Shown here: piece after piece, positions 32,409 through 40,989 of the stretch
Layout: each line of letters opens with the position of its first letter
Position numbering within the stretch: position 1 is the stretch's first letter
DNA from: Streptomyces sp. NRRL S-350
GTDB taxonomy: Bacteria; Actinomycetota; Actinomycetes; Streptomycetales; Streptomycetaceae
NCBI RefSeq assembly: GCF_000719705.1
Contig: NZ_JOHO01000003.1
Span: forward strand, 186,001 to 250,000
Direction of reading: 5' to 3'
DNA: 64,000 nt
Made by a program: the position numbers and the translations under genes
Notes under the pieces: generated by a model
What the model saw: the letters and a program-made list of their open reading frames with translations, nothing else
Database searches by the model: none
Told to the model about the DNA's origin: nothing

Positions 32409-34199
32409 TCAGCTCATCCGGAAGACCGGCCCGCGCGGGGTGAACGGCAGCCCTGCCCCGCGGGGGATGAGGAAGGCGTGCTCCCGGCGCACCCGCAGCA
32501 CGTCGCACCAGCCGTCGGTGATGACCAGGACCGGCGCCCCGGGCGGGAAGTCCTCGGCCCGCTCCAGCAGGTCGACGCCCGGCTGCAGGACGGTGCCGCC
32601 GCGCCCGCGCACCCGGACCCGCCCGGCGATCTCCTCGACCGGCAGGTACCCGGCGTCGTGCGGGGCGGCGTCGCAGTGCACCACCCGGGCGGCCGGGACG
32701 TCCCGGGCGGCGGCGTACGAGGCGATCGCGCCGAGCGCCTTGCCCAGCAGCGTCGGGTCCATCGAGCCGGAGGTGTCCAGGACGACGCCGAAGGTGCAGC
32801 GCGGCACCTCCTCCTCGGGGCGGTAGCGGCCGGCCCGGGGGATGTCCGGGGTGGCGGACTGCCGACGGGCGGGGCGGGAGTAGCTGCGCACCGGCTCCGG
32901 GCTCGGGACGAACTCGTCGAACCAGCGGGCCAGTCGGGCGTCCCAGGGCAGCGGCGGGTGGGCGAGCGCTCGGATCTCCTCGACCAACCCGGCGGGGAGC
33001 AGCCCGCGTTCGCGCCGGTGCAGTTCGAAGCCCTGCTGCAGGCCGCGCCGGTAGAAGTCGTCGAGGTCCACGTAGTCGCGCGGGCCGCGGTCGAGCGGTT
33101 CGCCGAGGATGTCCGGGCGGTTCTTCCCGGCCAGGGTGGCGAGGCGGCGGATCCGGCGCTGGTCGCGGACGATCCGGTCGTACACCTCCTCCGCCGAGAG
33201 GCCCTTCAACTGCGGGTCGTGCAGCAGTCCTTCGGGCATCTCGCCGACGCCCATCTCCAGCAGCCAGCCGTTGATGACGTAGTCGGCGGCGACGTTGAAC
33301 AGGAACGGGTCGCGGCCGCCGCGGCGCTCGCCGTGCCGCAGGGCGGCGTGCAGCATCTCGTGGCCGAGGATGAAGCGCCACTCCTCGTCGGAGTGGTGGC
33401 GCAGCGGGTTGACGTAGATCTCGCCGGCCTCGGCGTTGACCGCGGCGACCGCGATGTCGTGGGCGCGGGCGAGTTCGGCGTCGGCGACCACGGTGAGGCC
33501 GGCCGCGATGCCGCCGAGCAGCGGGTACGAGGAGACGAACCAGTTCAGCGCCCTGGTCCAGGGCCGTTCGGGCAGACGCTCGCCGGTCCGCTCGTCGTAC
33601 CGGCCGCCGGCCCGGTCCATCGCGGCGGACATGGCGCGGGTGAGTGCGGCGGCGAAGGCCGTCTCCCAGTCCTCGGGGGCGCGGGTGCGGCTGCGCCACT
33701 CGACCAGCAGCTGGTCGCGGTCGGCGGTGCCGGCCGTACCCGCCGCGTCGGCCGGCGGCAGGCCGTCGCGGCGCCAGCGGGCCGCCAGTTCCTCCTCGTC
33801 GCCGCCCGGGTACTCCTGCGGGAGGGCGAACGGGGCACGGCCGACCGGGAAGGTGGCCAGGAAGCGGTTGACGACCGCGCAGCGGGCGGCGGTCGCGAAC
33901 CCGTCCGGCTGGACCCGGGTGCCGCGGGCGGCCGGGACGTGGCCGAAGCCGAGGTGCAGCAGGGTGTGCGCCAGCACCCAGGCCCACTCCTCGGGATCGG
34001 CCCGGCGGCGCGGGTCGACGTGCACCCGGCCGTCGGAGTCGACCACCGCCCAGTCGCCGGGCGGCGGAAGGGCGCAGTCCTCGGTGCGGCAGATCTCCGC
34101 GGGCAGGGCGCCGAAGGCCGGGTTGCCGCGCAGCAGCCGGACGCCCTCGGTGAAGGCCTCGGCGCCCGGATCCGGCTTCTTCGCCGCCGCGGGCCTCAC
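32409..34199 (-). CDS. vWA / predicted metallopeptidase protein (DUF2201-like), MoxR partner
   Basis: 596 residues from GTG 34199, overlapping the MoxR stop as GTGA. A C-terminal vWA-like domain (CTFGVVLDTSGSMDPTLL, a MIDAS DxSxS, then VLVITDGWCDV) is preceded by a predicted zinc-metallopeptidase domain (EEWRFILGHEMLHAALRHGERR, HExxH; then FNVAADYVINGWL). The N-terminal 200 residues hold a second, diverged copy of the same module (EEWAWVLAHTLLHLGFGH, HTLLH in place of HEMLH). Such proteins pair with MoxR AAA+ ATPases as chaperone-like or remodelling systems in the cytoplasm; substrates are unknown. Confidence 0.85.
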   Translation of the reverse strand: MRPAAAKKPDPGAEAFTEGVRLLRGNPAFGALPAEICRTEDCALPPPGDWAVVDSDGRVHVDPRRRADPEEWAWVLAHTLLHLGFGHVPAARGTRVQPDGFATAARCAVVNRFLATFPVGRAPFALPQEYPGGDEEELAARWRRDGLPPADAAGTAGTADRDQLLVEWRSRTRAPEDWETAFAAALTRAMSAAMDRAGGRYDERTGERLPERPWTRALNWFVSSYPLLGGIAAGLTVVADAELARAHDIAVAAVNAEAGEIYVNPLRHHSDEEWRFILGHEMLHAALRHGERRGGRDPFLFNVAADYVINGWLLEMGVGEMPEGLLHDPQLKGLSAEEVYDRIVRDQRRIRRLATLAGKNRPDILGEPLDRGPRDYVDLDDFYRRGLQQGFELHRRERGLLPAGLVEEIRALAHPPLPWDARLARWFDEFVPSPEPVRSYSRPARRQSATPDIPRAGRYRPEEEVPRCTFGVVLDTSGSMDPTLLGKALGAIASYAAARDVPAARVVHCDAAPHDAGYLPVEEIAGRVRVRGRGGTVLQPGVDLLERAEDFPPGAPVLVITDGWCDVLRVRREHAFLIPRGAGLPFTPRGPVFRMS

Positions 34200-35260
34200 C
34201 GGCGGGCCTCGACCAGCCGGGGCATGTCCCGGGCGGCCTCGATCAGGAACCAGGACGGCAGCACCGGGATGCCGTCCGTGCCGTCGGCGATCACCGTCTG
34301 GGCGACCTCCACCGAGATCTCGGCCAGCTGCACCAGCAGCGACTTGGCCCGGAACGCGGTCTGCCGCTGCGCCCCGGAGGCGTGCTCCTTGCTGGCGGGC
34401 AGCTCCTTGACCAGGCGGCCGCGGAAGGCGTCGGCCAGGTAGTAGAGCAGGTCGCGGTCCTCCGGCCGGTGCGGCCAGCGGGCGTCGCCCTTGAGGATCG
34501 ACTCCAGGCCGTAGGCGTTGCGGACGATCTTCGCGTAGCCGCAGAAGGCGATCGCGTGCTGCGGGGTGAGCAGCCCGTACGCGAGCACCTTGAGCGTCTC
34601 GTCGTCCAGGGTGGGGCCGAAGGAGTGCAGCGTGTCGGAGAGCATGTGCCAGGCGCGCGGGGTGGAGAACGGCTCCTCGGACTTGGGCGGGGCGGACCAC
34701 AGGTGGTCGGGCCGGTCGGTGAGGTAGTCGACGACCCAGGGGTGGATCCCGGCCCCGGCCGCCCACCGCAGCCAGTCCCCGGCGCTGGCCCGCAGGTGGA
34801 CGTGCACCATGCGGTTGACCAGCGCGGACGCCATCGGGCGGGCGAGCGCGCCGTCGGTGGCGCGGTTTCCGGCGCCGATCACGATCGAGCCGGGCGGCAG
34901 CTCGTAGGAGCCGATCCGACGGTCCAGGATCAGCGAGTAGAAGGCCTTCTGGACGTCCGGCGAGGCCGCGTTCAGCTCGTCCAGGAACAGGCAGTACGGC
35001 TCGTCGCGGGCGATCTGCTCGGGCGGGCAGAACCGGGAGCGGCCCTCCGGGGTGAGCTGCGGGACACCGATCAGGTCCTCCGGGGCGAGCTGGGTGCCGA
35101 CCAGGCTCACGCACTCCAGGCCGAGCGATTCGGCGAACGCCCTGACCAGGGAGGACTTTCCGATCCCCGGAGCGCCCCAGAGGAACACCGGGCGTACGGT
35201 GGCCAGGCCGAGCAGCAACTCGGGGATCTGGGCGGGCGAGACGCTGACTGCTCCCTGCAC
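34196..35260 (-). CDS. MoxR-family AAA+ ATPase
   Basis: 354 residues. Walker A GAPGIGKSSL (about residue 28 on), Walker B CLFLDELNAAS, sensor 1 GAGNRATD, and an Arg-finger/sensor 2 region. GTG 35260 is chosen because AAGGAG lies just upstream; further upstream in-frame sequence overlaps the opposite-strand promoter of sir2 and is Arg/Pro low-complexity. Overlaps the vWA gene by 4 bp, the typical MoxR-vWA pairing in which the ATPase drives assembly or insertion of a client complex. Confidence 0.9.
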   Translation of the reverse strand: MQGAVSVSPAQIPELLLGLATVRPVFLWGAPGIGKSSLVRAFAESLGLECVSLVGTQLAPEDLIGVPQLTPEGRSRFCPPEQIARDEPYCLFLDELNAASPDVQKAFYSLILDRRIGSYELPPGSIVIGAGNRATDGALARPMASALVNRMVHVHLRASAGDWLRWAAGAGIHPWVVDYLTDRPDHLWSAPPKSEEPFSTPRAWHMLSDTLHSFGPTLDDETLKVLAYGLLTPQHAIAFCGYAKIVRNAYGLESILKGDARWPHRPEDRDLLYYLADAFRGRLVKELPASKEHASGAQRQTAFRAKSLLVQLAEISVEVAQTVIADGTDGIPVLPSWFLIEAARDMPRLVEARR

Positions 35261-35372
35261 GGGGCTCCTTCGCGGTACGGCTGACGACCGGCCCAGTGTG
35301 CGGCGCGGGTTGACGCGCCGCACCCGTATTTTCGGTGGCCGCGGGCGGGGCGGCGGCCGTACCGTCCGGTGC

Positions 35373-36125
35373 ATGAACGCGAAGCGCCCCCTGATCGCCG
35401 TGCTCACCGGAGCGGGCATCTCGACCGACTCCGGCATCCCCGACTACCGCGGCCCGCAGGGGCTGTGGCGGCAGGACCCGACGGCACAGGAGCTGGTCAC
35501 CATCGGGCCGTACCGGGCGGACCCGGAGGTCCGGCGGCGGGCCTGGCGGATGCGGCTGGAGACGGGCGCACGGGGGGCCCGGCCGAACGCGGGGCACCTG
35601 GCCCTGGCCGACCTGGAGCGCTCCGGCCTGCCGCTTCGGGTGCTCACCCAGAACGTGGACGGCCTGCACCAGGAGGCCGGACTGACCGCCCGCAAGGTGC
35701 TCGAACTGCACGGCAACACGCGGGAGGTGCAGTGTCTGCGGTGCCGGGTGGTCGGGCCGATGGCGGAGGCGCTGGCCCGGGTCGAGGCGGGGGAGCCGGA
35801 TCCGGCCTGCCGGGAGTGCGGGGGGATCCTCAAGCCGCGCACCGTGATGTTCGGGGAGAACCTGGACCCGGAGGTCCTCGGGCAGGCCGACTCGATCGCC
35901 CGGGCCTGCGACGTCTTCCTCGCGGTCGGCACCAGCCTGCAGGTGTTCCCGGTGGCGGCGCTGCCGTACGCCGCGGTGGAGTCCGGGGCGCGGCTGATCA
36001 TCCTGAACGCCGAGGCGACGCCGTACGACGAGGCGGCGGACGAGGTGATCCGGGAGCCGATCTCCGAGGCGCTGCCCGTACTGGTGCGGCGGCTGGTGCG
36101 GGAACTGGTGCCGGACCGGGCCTGA
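35373..36125 (+). CDS. Sir2-family NAD-dependent protein deacylase
   Basis: 250 residues, single-domain sirtuin. NAD-binding GAGIS (residues 13-17) and IPDYRGPQGLW, TQNVDGLH, catalytic His in LELHGN, a four-Cys zinc module (CLRC and CREC), VMFGENL and the GTSLQVFP pocket. Acts on acyl-lysines, releasing nicotinamide and O-acyl-ADP-ribose. ATG start, divergent from the MoxR operon across a 112-bp promoter gap. It does not show the class III Tyr/Arg desuccinylase pair in an obvious place, so specificity is left open. Confidence 0.92.
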   Translation: MNAKRPLIAVLTGAGISTDSGIPDYRGPQGLWRQDPTAQELVTIGPYRADPEVRRRAWRMRLETGARGARPNAGHLALADLERSGLPLRVLTQNVDGLHQEAGLTARKVLELHGNTREVQCLRCRVVGPMAEALARVEAGEPDPACRECGGILKPRTVMFGENLDPEVLGQADSIARACDVFLAVGTSLQVFPVAALPYAAVESGARLIILNAEATPYDEAADEVIREPISEALPVLVRRLVRELVPDRA

Positions 36126-36161
36126 GCGGGCGCCCAGGAGGGGGTCGACCGGGGCCGGAAC

Positions 36162-36209
36162 GGGCTGGAACGGGGGGCCGGGAGGGGGCTGGAACGGGGG
36201 CCCGGAAGG
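36162..36209. repeat. Two tandem 24-bp G-rich repeats
   Basis: Units 36162-36185 and 36186-36209 match at 22 of 24 bases (both begin GGGCTGGAACGGGGG). A third partial unit follows to about 36224. The G tracts could form quadruplexes on the plus strand. Located in the sir2-P450 gap, just before the AT-rich TTATAT at 36225-36230. Confidence 0.8.
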
Positions 36210-36293
36210 GGGGCCGGAAGGGGCTTATATCGGGCGTACCGCGTGCGTACGATGATCCGTCCGGCTCCCCTTCACGGCCTGGAGTGATCGACG

Positions 36294-37508
36294 ATGACGA
36301 CGACGGCGAAGTTCGACCCCTGGTCGGCGGCGTTCGTGGCCCACCCGTACGACGCGTACGCCGACCTGCGCGAACACGCGCCGGTGACGTACTTCGAGCC
36401 GACGAACCAGTGGCTCGTCTCGCGCCACGAGGACGTCAGCGCGCTGCTGCGCGACCGGCGGCTCGGCCGCACCTACACCCACCGCTTCAGCCACGCGGAG
36501 TTCGGCCGCCCCGAGCCCGACCCGGCGCACGAGCCCTTCCACACCCTGAACGACCACGGGCTGCTCGACCTGGAGGCGCCCGACCACACCCGGATCCGCC
36601 GGCTCGTCTCCAAGGCCTTCACCCCGCGCATGGTCGAGGGCCTGCGCCCGACCGTCCGACGGCTGGCCGGCGAACTGGTCGACGACCTGCTCGCGGCCGG
36701 CGGGGGAGACCTGATCGCCACCGTCGCCGAGCCGCTGCCGGTCGCCGTGATCGCCGAGATGCTCGGCGTCCCGGACGGCGACCGGCACCTGCTGCGGCCG
36801 TGGTCCGCCGACATCACCGGGATGTTCGAACTCAACCCCACCGAGGAAGCCGCCCGCCGGGCCGTCACCGCGAGCACCGAGTTCTCCGACTACCTGCGCG
36901 CCCTGATCCGCGAGCGCCGGGCCGCCCCGGGCGACGACCTGATCAGTGCGCTCATCCAGGCCCAGGAGGGCTCCGACGCGCTCAGCGAGCAGGAGATGGT
37001 CTCCACCTGCGTGCTGCTGCTCAACGCCGGCCACGAGGCCACCGTCAACACCACCGGCAACGGCTGGTGGGCCCTGTTCCGGCACCCGGAGGAACTCGCC
37101 CGGCTGCGCGGCGCGGTGGACGGGCTGCTGCCCACCGCCGTCGAGGAACTGATGCGCTGGGACACCCCCCTGCAGATGTTCGAGCGCTGGGTCCTCGAGG
37201 ACGTCGAGGTCCGCGGCGTCACCATCCCGCGCGGCGCCGAGATCGCCCTCCTCTTCGGCTCCGCCAACCGCGACCCCGAGCGCTTCGCCGACCCGGACCG
37301 CCTCGACCTCGGCCGCACCGACAACCCCCACGTCACCTTCGGCGCCGGAATCCACTTCTGCCTCGGCGCCCCGCTTGCCAGACTGGAGCTCACCGAGTCC
37401 TACGGCACCCTGCTGCGCCGGGCCCCGGGCCTGCGGCTGGTCCGCGAGCCCGAGTGGAACCCGGGCTACGTGATCCGCGGGCTCAAGGAACTGCTGGTCG
37501 AGGTCTGA
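36294..37508 (+). CDS. Cytochrome P450
   Basis: 404-residue soluble bacterial P450. I-helix NAGHEAT (oxygen-activation Thr), K-helix ELMR (ExxR), and the heme-binding loop FGAGIHFCLG with the thiolate Cys. The DHTRIRRLVSKAFTPR segment (helix C heme-propionate contacts) is also intact, so the enzyme should be active. No ferredoxin gene is adjacent, so electrons must come from redox partners elsewhere. ATG start; 18 bp before the ADP-ribosylglycohydrolase gene, so the two may be co-transcribed. Substrate unknown. Confidence 0.93.
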   Translation: MTTTAKFDPWSAAFVAHPYDAYADLREHAPVTYFEPTNQWLVSRHEDVSALLRDRRLGRTYTHRFSHAEFGRPEPDPAHEPFHTLNDHGLLDLEAPDHTRIRRLVSKAFTPRMVEGLRPTVRRLAGELVDDLLAAGGGDLIATVAEPLPVAVIAEMLGVPDGDRHLLRPWSADITGMFELNPTEEAARRAVTASTEFSDYLRALIRERRAAPGDDLISALIQAQEGSDALSEQEMVSTCVLLLNAGHEATVNTTGNGWWALFRHPEELARLRGAVDGLLPTAVEELMRWDTPLQMFERWVLEDVEVRGVTIPRGAEIALLFGSANRDPERFADPDRLDLGRTDNPHVTFGAGIHFCLGAPLARLELTESYGTLLRRAPGLRLVREPEWNPGYVIRGLKELLVEV

Positions 37509-37526
37509 CGACGAGGGGGAACGGCC

Positions 37527-38525
37527 GTGGGCAAGGCGACGGGGGCGCTGCTGGGCTTGGCGATCGGTGATGCGATGGGCCGGGTGACCGAGTTCCAGGA
37601 CGTCGAGCGGATCGCCGTCGACCATCCGGACTGGCGTCGACTCCCGCTGCCCGCCAGGGCGTTGGTCACCGACGACACCCAGATGACGCTCGCCCTCGGC
37701 CGCGGCCTGCGCGCCGCCCTGGCCCGCGGACCGCTGACCCCGCTGCGCGTGGAGCAGCCGGTCCGCGAGGAGTTCGTCGACTGGTGGCGCTCCCCGGAGA
37801 ACAACCGCGCCCCCGGCATGACCTGCCTGCGCGCCTGCGAGCGGCTCAGCCGTCCCGAGTACCGCTGGCAGCAGGCCAGCGACGTCGGCTCCAAGGGCTG
37901 CGGCGCCAACATGCGGGTCGTCCCGGTCGGGCTGATCCGCGAACTGGACGCCCGGCAGCTCTCCGGCGCCGCCCAGCTGCAGTCCGCACTCACCCACGGC
38001 CACCCGACCGCCCTCGCCGCCAGCGACCTCACGGCGTATGCCGTCCGCAAGCTCGCCGAGGGCGCCCCACCCGCCGGCCTGCTCGCGGTGCTGCGGGCGT
38101 ACGCGCTGGCGAGCCGCGGGCGCTACGACGAGTTCTGGCTCGGCGACCTCGCCGCCCGCTGGTACGGCGCCTCGCCGCAGGCCGTGCTCGCCCGAGGCTG
38201 GGACGACTGCCTCAAGGTCCTCGACCAGCTCCAGGCCGCGCTCGCCGCGCCCGACCTGGAGGCCGACCCCTGCCTGGCCACCGGCGAGGGCTGGGTCGCC
38301 GAGGAGGCCTTCGGCACCGGCCTGCTCTGCTTCCTGCTGCTGCCCGACGACCCGGTCGCCGCCGTCCGCCGCGCCGCCTACAGCTCCGGCGACTCCGACT
38401 CGCTGGCCTGCCTGACCGGCGCCTTCGCCGGCGCCCACCACGGCGAGTCGGCCTGGCCGCAGGAGTGGGTCGACCGGATCGAGCACCGCGACGAGCTGCT
38501 GGAGTTCGGGGCGCTCTGGGACTGA
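37527..38525 (+). CDS. ADP-ribosylglycohydrolase family protein, copy 1
   Basis: 332 residues of the DraG/ARH fold, dinuclear Mg2+/Mn2+ hydrolases removing ADP-ribose from proteins or small molecules. Metal-binding motifs VTDDTQMTLAL and SGDSDSLACLTGAFAGAHHG are complete; GLAIGDAMG opens the domain and GSKGCGANMRVVPVGL is the substrate-loop motif. GTG start with GAGGGGGAA upstream. A second family member lies at 41029-42141. Sits directly after the P450. Confidence 0.9.
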   Translation: MGKATGALLGLAIGDAMGRVTEFQDVERIAVDHPDWRRLPLPARALVTDDTQMTLALGRGLRAALARGPLTPLRVEQPVREEFVDWWRSPENNRAPGMTCLRACERLSRPEYRWQQASDVGSKGCGANMRVVPVGLIRELDARQLSGAAQLQSALTHGHPTALAASDLTAYAVRKLAEGAPPAGLLAVLRAYALASRGRYDEFWLGDLAARWYGASPQAVLARGWDDCLKVLDQLQAALAAPDLEADPCLATGEGWVAEEAFGTGLLCFLLLPDDPVAAVRRAAYSSGDSDSLACLTGAFAGAHHGESAWPQEWVDRIEHRDELLEFGALWD

Positions 38526-38586
38526 CCGGTCGGATCAGACTTCCTGCTGCGAAGCTGCGACCGGAGAGCCACATAGCGGCGCCGCC

Positions 38587-38898
38587 TCATCGGGGCGCTT
38601 CATGACCAGCCGTGTACACCTTGACCACGTGGGGCGTCAGGCCGAGGAATGCGAGCGCCCGAACCTCGCCGTACGCCACGATCCGGTGGCCGATGCGCTG
38701 GACGGAGCCGGGGTCGAACAGCTCGTCGAAATACTCCAGTTGCTCGATGCCGAGCGGCAGTGCCCGCAGCGAGGCGAGCAGCGCCGACAGCGCGTCCGGC
38801 AGCTTGGCGAACTGCGCGGGTTCCGTGATGCCCTTGATCTCCACCACCACGGGACACGGGTCCGGCGAGGCCTCCTCGGATGCGCTCACGAGCCCCAT
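38587..38898 (-). CDS. Hypothetical protein (103 aa), coupled to upstream partial ORF
   Basis: Soluble, acidic 103-residue protein with no motif I recognise. Hydrophobic pattern suggests alternating helix and strand (VVVEIKGITEPAQFAKLPDAL, then IGHRIVAYGEVRALAFLGLTPHVVKVYTAG). ATG 38898 has GGAAGG upstream and overlaps the stop of the preceding minus-strand ORF as TGATG, the usual sign of translational coupling. Convergent with the ADP-ribosylglycohydrolase gene. Confidence 0.6.
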   Translation of the reverse strand: MGLVSASEEASPDPCPVVVEIKGITEPAQFAKLPDALSALLASLRALPLGIEQLEYFDELFDPGSVQRIGHRIVAYGEVRALAFLGLTPHVVKVYTAGHEAPR

Positions 38899-39152
38899 CA
38901 CGCACCACCTTCCGGGCCCACCAGAATGATCTTTCCAATGCCGTCCGGCCGGGACTCCCAGCCCCACTCCACGGACAGGGCCTCCACCAGAATGAGATGA
39001 TCGTGACGCCGATCCTCGCCCGCCGGGCCGGCCATGACTCGCCGATGCTGCACCTGCGGCGAAGCCAGCCTGACGGCATGTTCGACCGCTTCGCCGGTCA
39101 CGTCGAAGAACTGTGGGGGCGGGGGCGGAACATCTGGGAGGCGTCCGAGCAT
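38898..39152 (-). pseudogene. Fragment resembling the C-terminal end of an RsbW-type ATP-binding protein
   Basis: 84-residue ORF. Its second half (HDHLILVEALSVEWGWESRPDGIGK) resembles the last part of streptomycete HATPase_c_2/RsbW-like anti-sigma kinases (usually GRGLxLVxALxxxWG then DGxGK), but the N box and the first G box are missing and there is no room upstream: the Nudix start codon overlaps this ORF's start. I read it as a truncated remnant that still drives translation of the next gene; a short functional protein is the alternative. The start is uncertain. Confidence 0.45.
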
Positions 39153-39618
39153 GGCCAGGCGTGACTACGAAGACGATCCGAACGCCCCCGAGGCCAACAG
39201 TCTGGTTCCGGCTGCTTCTGTGGTCGTCGTCGACGAGATCGGCCGAGTACTGCTGCACCGGCGCACCGACAACGGCATGTGGGCGCTGCCCGGCGGAAAG
39301 ATGGAGCTGGGCGAATCTCTCGCGGGCTGCGGGATTCGCGAGACCCGCGAGGAGACCGGCATCGAGATCGAGATCAGCGGGATCGTCGGCACTTACACGG
39401 ACCCGGGCCACGTCTTCGCTTACGACGACGGAGAGGTCCGCCAGGAGTTCTCCATCTGCCTTCTCGGGCGGGCGATCGGCGGCAGCCTCCGTACCTCGGA
39501 CGAGTCCTTCGAAGTCGCCTGGTTCAAGCCGGACGAGATGGACGCGCTTCCCATGGTCGCCGGCATCCGCAAGCGGCTCCATGACTGGCGAAGTAGTCGG
39601 ATCCCCGTCGTCCGGTAG
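39151..39618 (+). CDS. Nudix hydrolase
   Basis: 155 residues. Complete Nudix box GGKMELGESLAGCGIRETREETGI (G-x5-E-x7-RE-x2-EE-x-G), preceded by VVVVDEIGRVLLHRRTDNGMWALPGG. It hydrolyses a nucleoside diphosphate linked to another moiety; substrate unknown, with ADP-ribose or (deoxy)nucleotides both possible. ATG 39151 with GGGAGG about 10 bp upstream; that site lies inside the opposite-strand ORF. Ends 41 bp before the serpin gene. Confidence 0.9.
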   Translation: MARRDYEDDPNAPEANSLVPAASVVVVDEIGRVLLHRRTDNGMWALPGGKMELGESLAGCGIRETREETGIEIEISGIVGTYTDPGHVFAYDDGEVRQEFSICLLGRAIGGSLRTSDESFEVAWFKPDEMDALPMVAGIRKRLHDWRSSRIPVVR

Positions 39619-39659
39619 CCGAGGCGGAACCGGTCGGCGAGGCGCCGCGTCGAAGGGGC

Positions 39660-40976
39660 ATGACGAACCGCAGCATGCTCGGAAACCGCCGCCGTCGCCC
39701 GGCGGCGCTGCTGCTGGCCGCCGCGCTCGCCGCGCCGTTGGTCGCCGGGTGCGGCAGCACCGGGGCCGCCACCGGCGCGGAGCTGAGAGCCTCCGCGCCG
39801 GCCGCCCGGCCCGCCGTGGATCCGGCCCAGGTGGCCGCCGCCGCCAAGGGCACTGACGCCTTCGGGCTGGACCTCCTGCACACCCTCACCGCGGCGCCGG
39901 ACGGCGCCGGGCGCAACACGGTGGTCTCGCCCGTCGGGCTGGCCACCGTGCTCGGGATGCTGTTGCCCGGGGCGCGCGGCGAGACCGCCGACGAACTCGC
40001 CAAGGCCCTGCACACCGAACTCGACCCGAAGCAGTACGCGCTCGCAGTCGGCGCGCTCGACCGGCGGACCGGGAACGGCGACCAGGACGCCCTGCACCAG
40101 GCCGACGAGGTCTGGACGCAGCAGGGCCTCCCCGTGGAGCCGGACTACCTGGCGACGCTCGCCGCCGCCTTCGACGCCGGAGTGCACACCACCGACTTCA
40201 AGAAGGATCCGGAGGGCAGCCGCAAGGCGGTCAACGCGGCCGTGGAGAAGGCCACCGAGGGGCGGATCAAGGACCTGTTCGCCCCGAGGACGATCGATCC
40301 GGACACCCGGCTGGTCCTCACCGACGCGCTCTACCTCAAGGCGAAGTGGGCTTCCGAGTTCAAGCCCGCGCACACCGCCGACCGGCCCTTCCACAAGCTC
40401 GACGGCTCCGCCCCGGCCGTCCCGCTGATGAGCCAGACCGGCGAGTTCAAGTACGCGGACGGCTCGGGCGGGATCGTCGGCGAGCCCTGGCAGGCCGTCG
40501 AACTCCCCTACGCGGGAACCACCTTGGCGATGGATCTGATCGTCCCCGCGCAGGGCGGCTTCGCTGCCTTCACCAAGGGGCTGGACCAGCCCCAGCTGGA
40601 CCGGATCATCGGCGCCCTCGCCGAGCAGCCCGTCGACCTGCAGCTGCCGCGCTTCCACTTCGACACGTCCAACGAGCTCACCCCCGCGCTGCGCTCGCTC
40701 GGCGTCCACGCGGCCTTCGACAAGGCCGACTTCGGCGGCATCGCCAAGGATCCGCTCGCCGTGAGCACGGTGGTGCAGAAGGCCACCATCGAGGTCGACG
40801 AGGGCGGTACGGTCGCGGCGGCCGGCAGCGGCGCCGGGATCGCCGGGGCGGGGGCGCCGGCCCCGCGTCAGGCCGCCCAGCTGCACATCGACCGGCCGTT
40901 CCTGTTCCTGATCCGGGACACCACCAGCGGGCGACCGCTGTTCCTCGGCCAGGTCACCGATCCGCAGGCGAAGTAG
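39660..40976 (+). CDS. Serpin-family protease inhibitor, lipoprotein
   Basis: 438 residues. Signal peptide with lipobox VAGC (Cys at residue 31), then a full serpin domain: NTVVSPVGLATVLGMLLPGARGETADEL, LTDALYLKAKWASEF, VELPYAGTTLAMDLIVP, and the C-terminal HIDRPFLFLIRDTTSGRPLFLGQV. The hinge EGGTVAAAGS fits an inhibitory serpin (small residues from P15 to P9). Counting from the hinge Glu as P17 puts Ala-Gly at P1-P1', implying an elastase- or subtilisin-like target. Predicted to be anchored outside the membrane. ATG start with GAAGGGG upstream. Confidence 0.92.
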   Translation: MTNRSMLGNRRRRPAALLLAAALAAPLVAGCGSTGAATGAELRASAPAARPAVDPAQVAAAAKGTDAFGLDLLHTLTAAPDGAGRNTVVSPVGLATVLGMLLPGARGETADELAKALHTELDPKQYALAVGALDRRTGNGDQDALHQADEVWTQQGLPVEPDYLATLAAAFDAGVHTTDFKKDPEGSRKAVNAAVEKATEGRIKDLFAPRTIDPDTRLVLTDALYLKAKWASEFKPAHTADRPFHKLDGSAPAVPLMSQTGEFKYADGSGGIVGEPWQAVELPYAGTTLAMDLIVPAQGGFAAFTKGLDQPQLDRIIGALAEQPVDLQLPRFHFDTSNELTPALRSLGVHAAFDKADFGGIAKDPLAVSTVVQKATIEVDEGGTVAAAGSGAGIAGAGAPAPRQAAQLHIDRPFLFLIRDTTSGRPLFLGQVTDPQAK

Positions 40977-40989
40977 CTACCAGAGGTAG

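Noticed and set aside
28582..33987. 1800-codon minus-strand frame.
   Set aside because: It crosses the antisense of several well-supported genes and reads as low-complexity Arg/Pro/Gly sequence; only the vWA gene in another frame is real there.
35261..35437. N-terminal extension of the MoxR ATPase to an upstream ATG.
   Set aside because: The extension overlaps the start of sir2 on the other strand and is Arg/Pro low-complexity; GTG 35260 has a good ribosome-binding site.
38600..39079. 159-residue minus-strand ORF in a second frame over the orphan gene pair.
   Set aside because: Arg/Gly-rich frame shadow. The coupled frames with TGATG overlap and ribosome-binding site are better supported.
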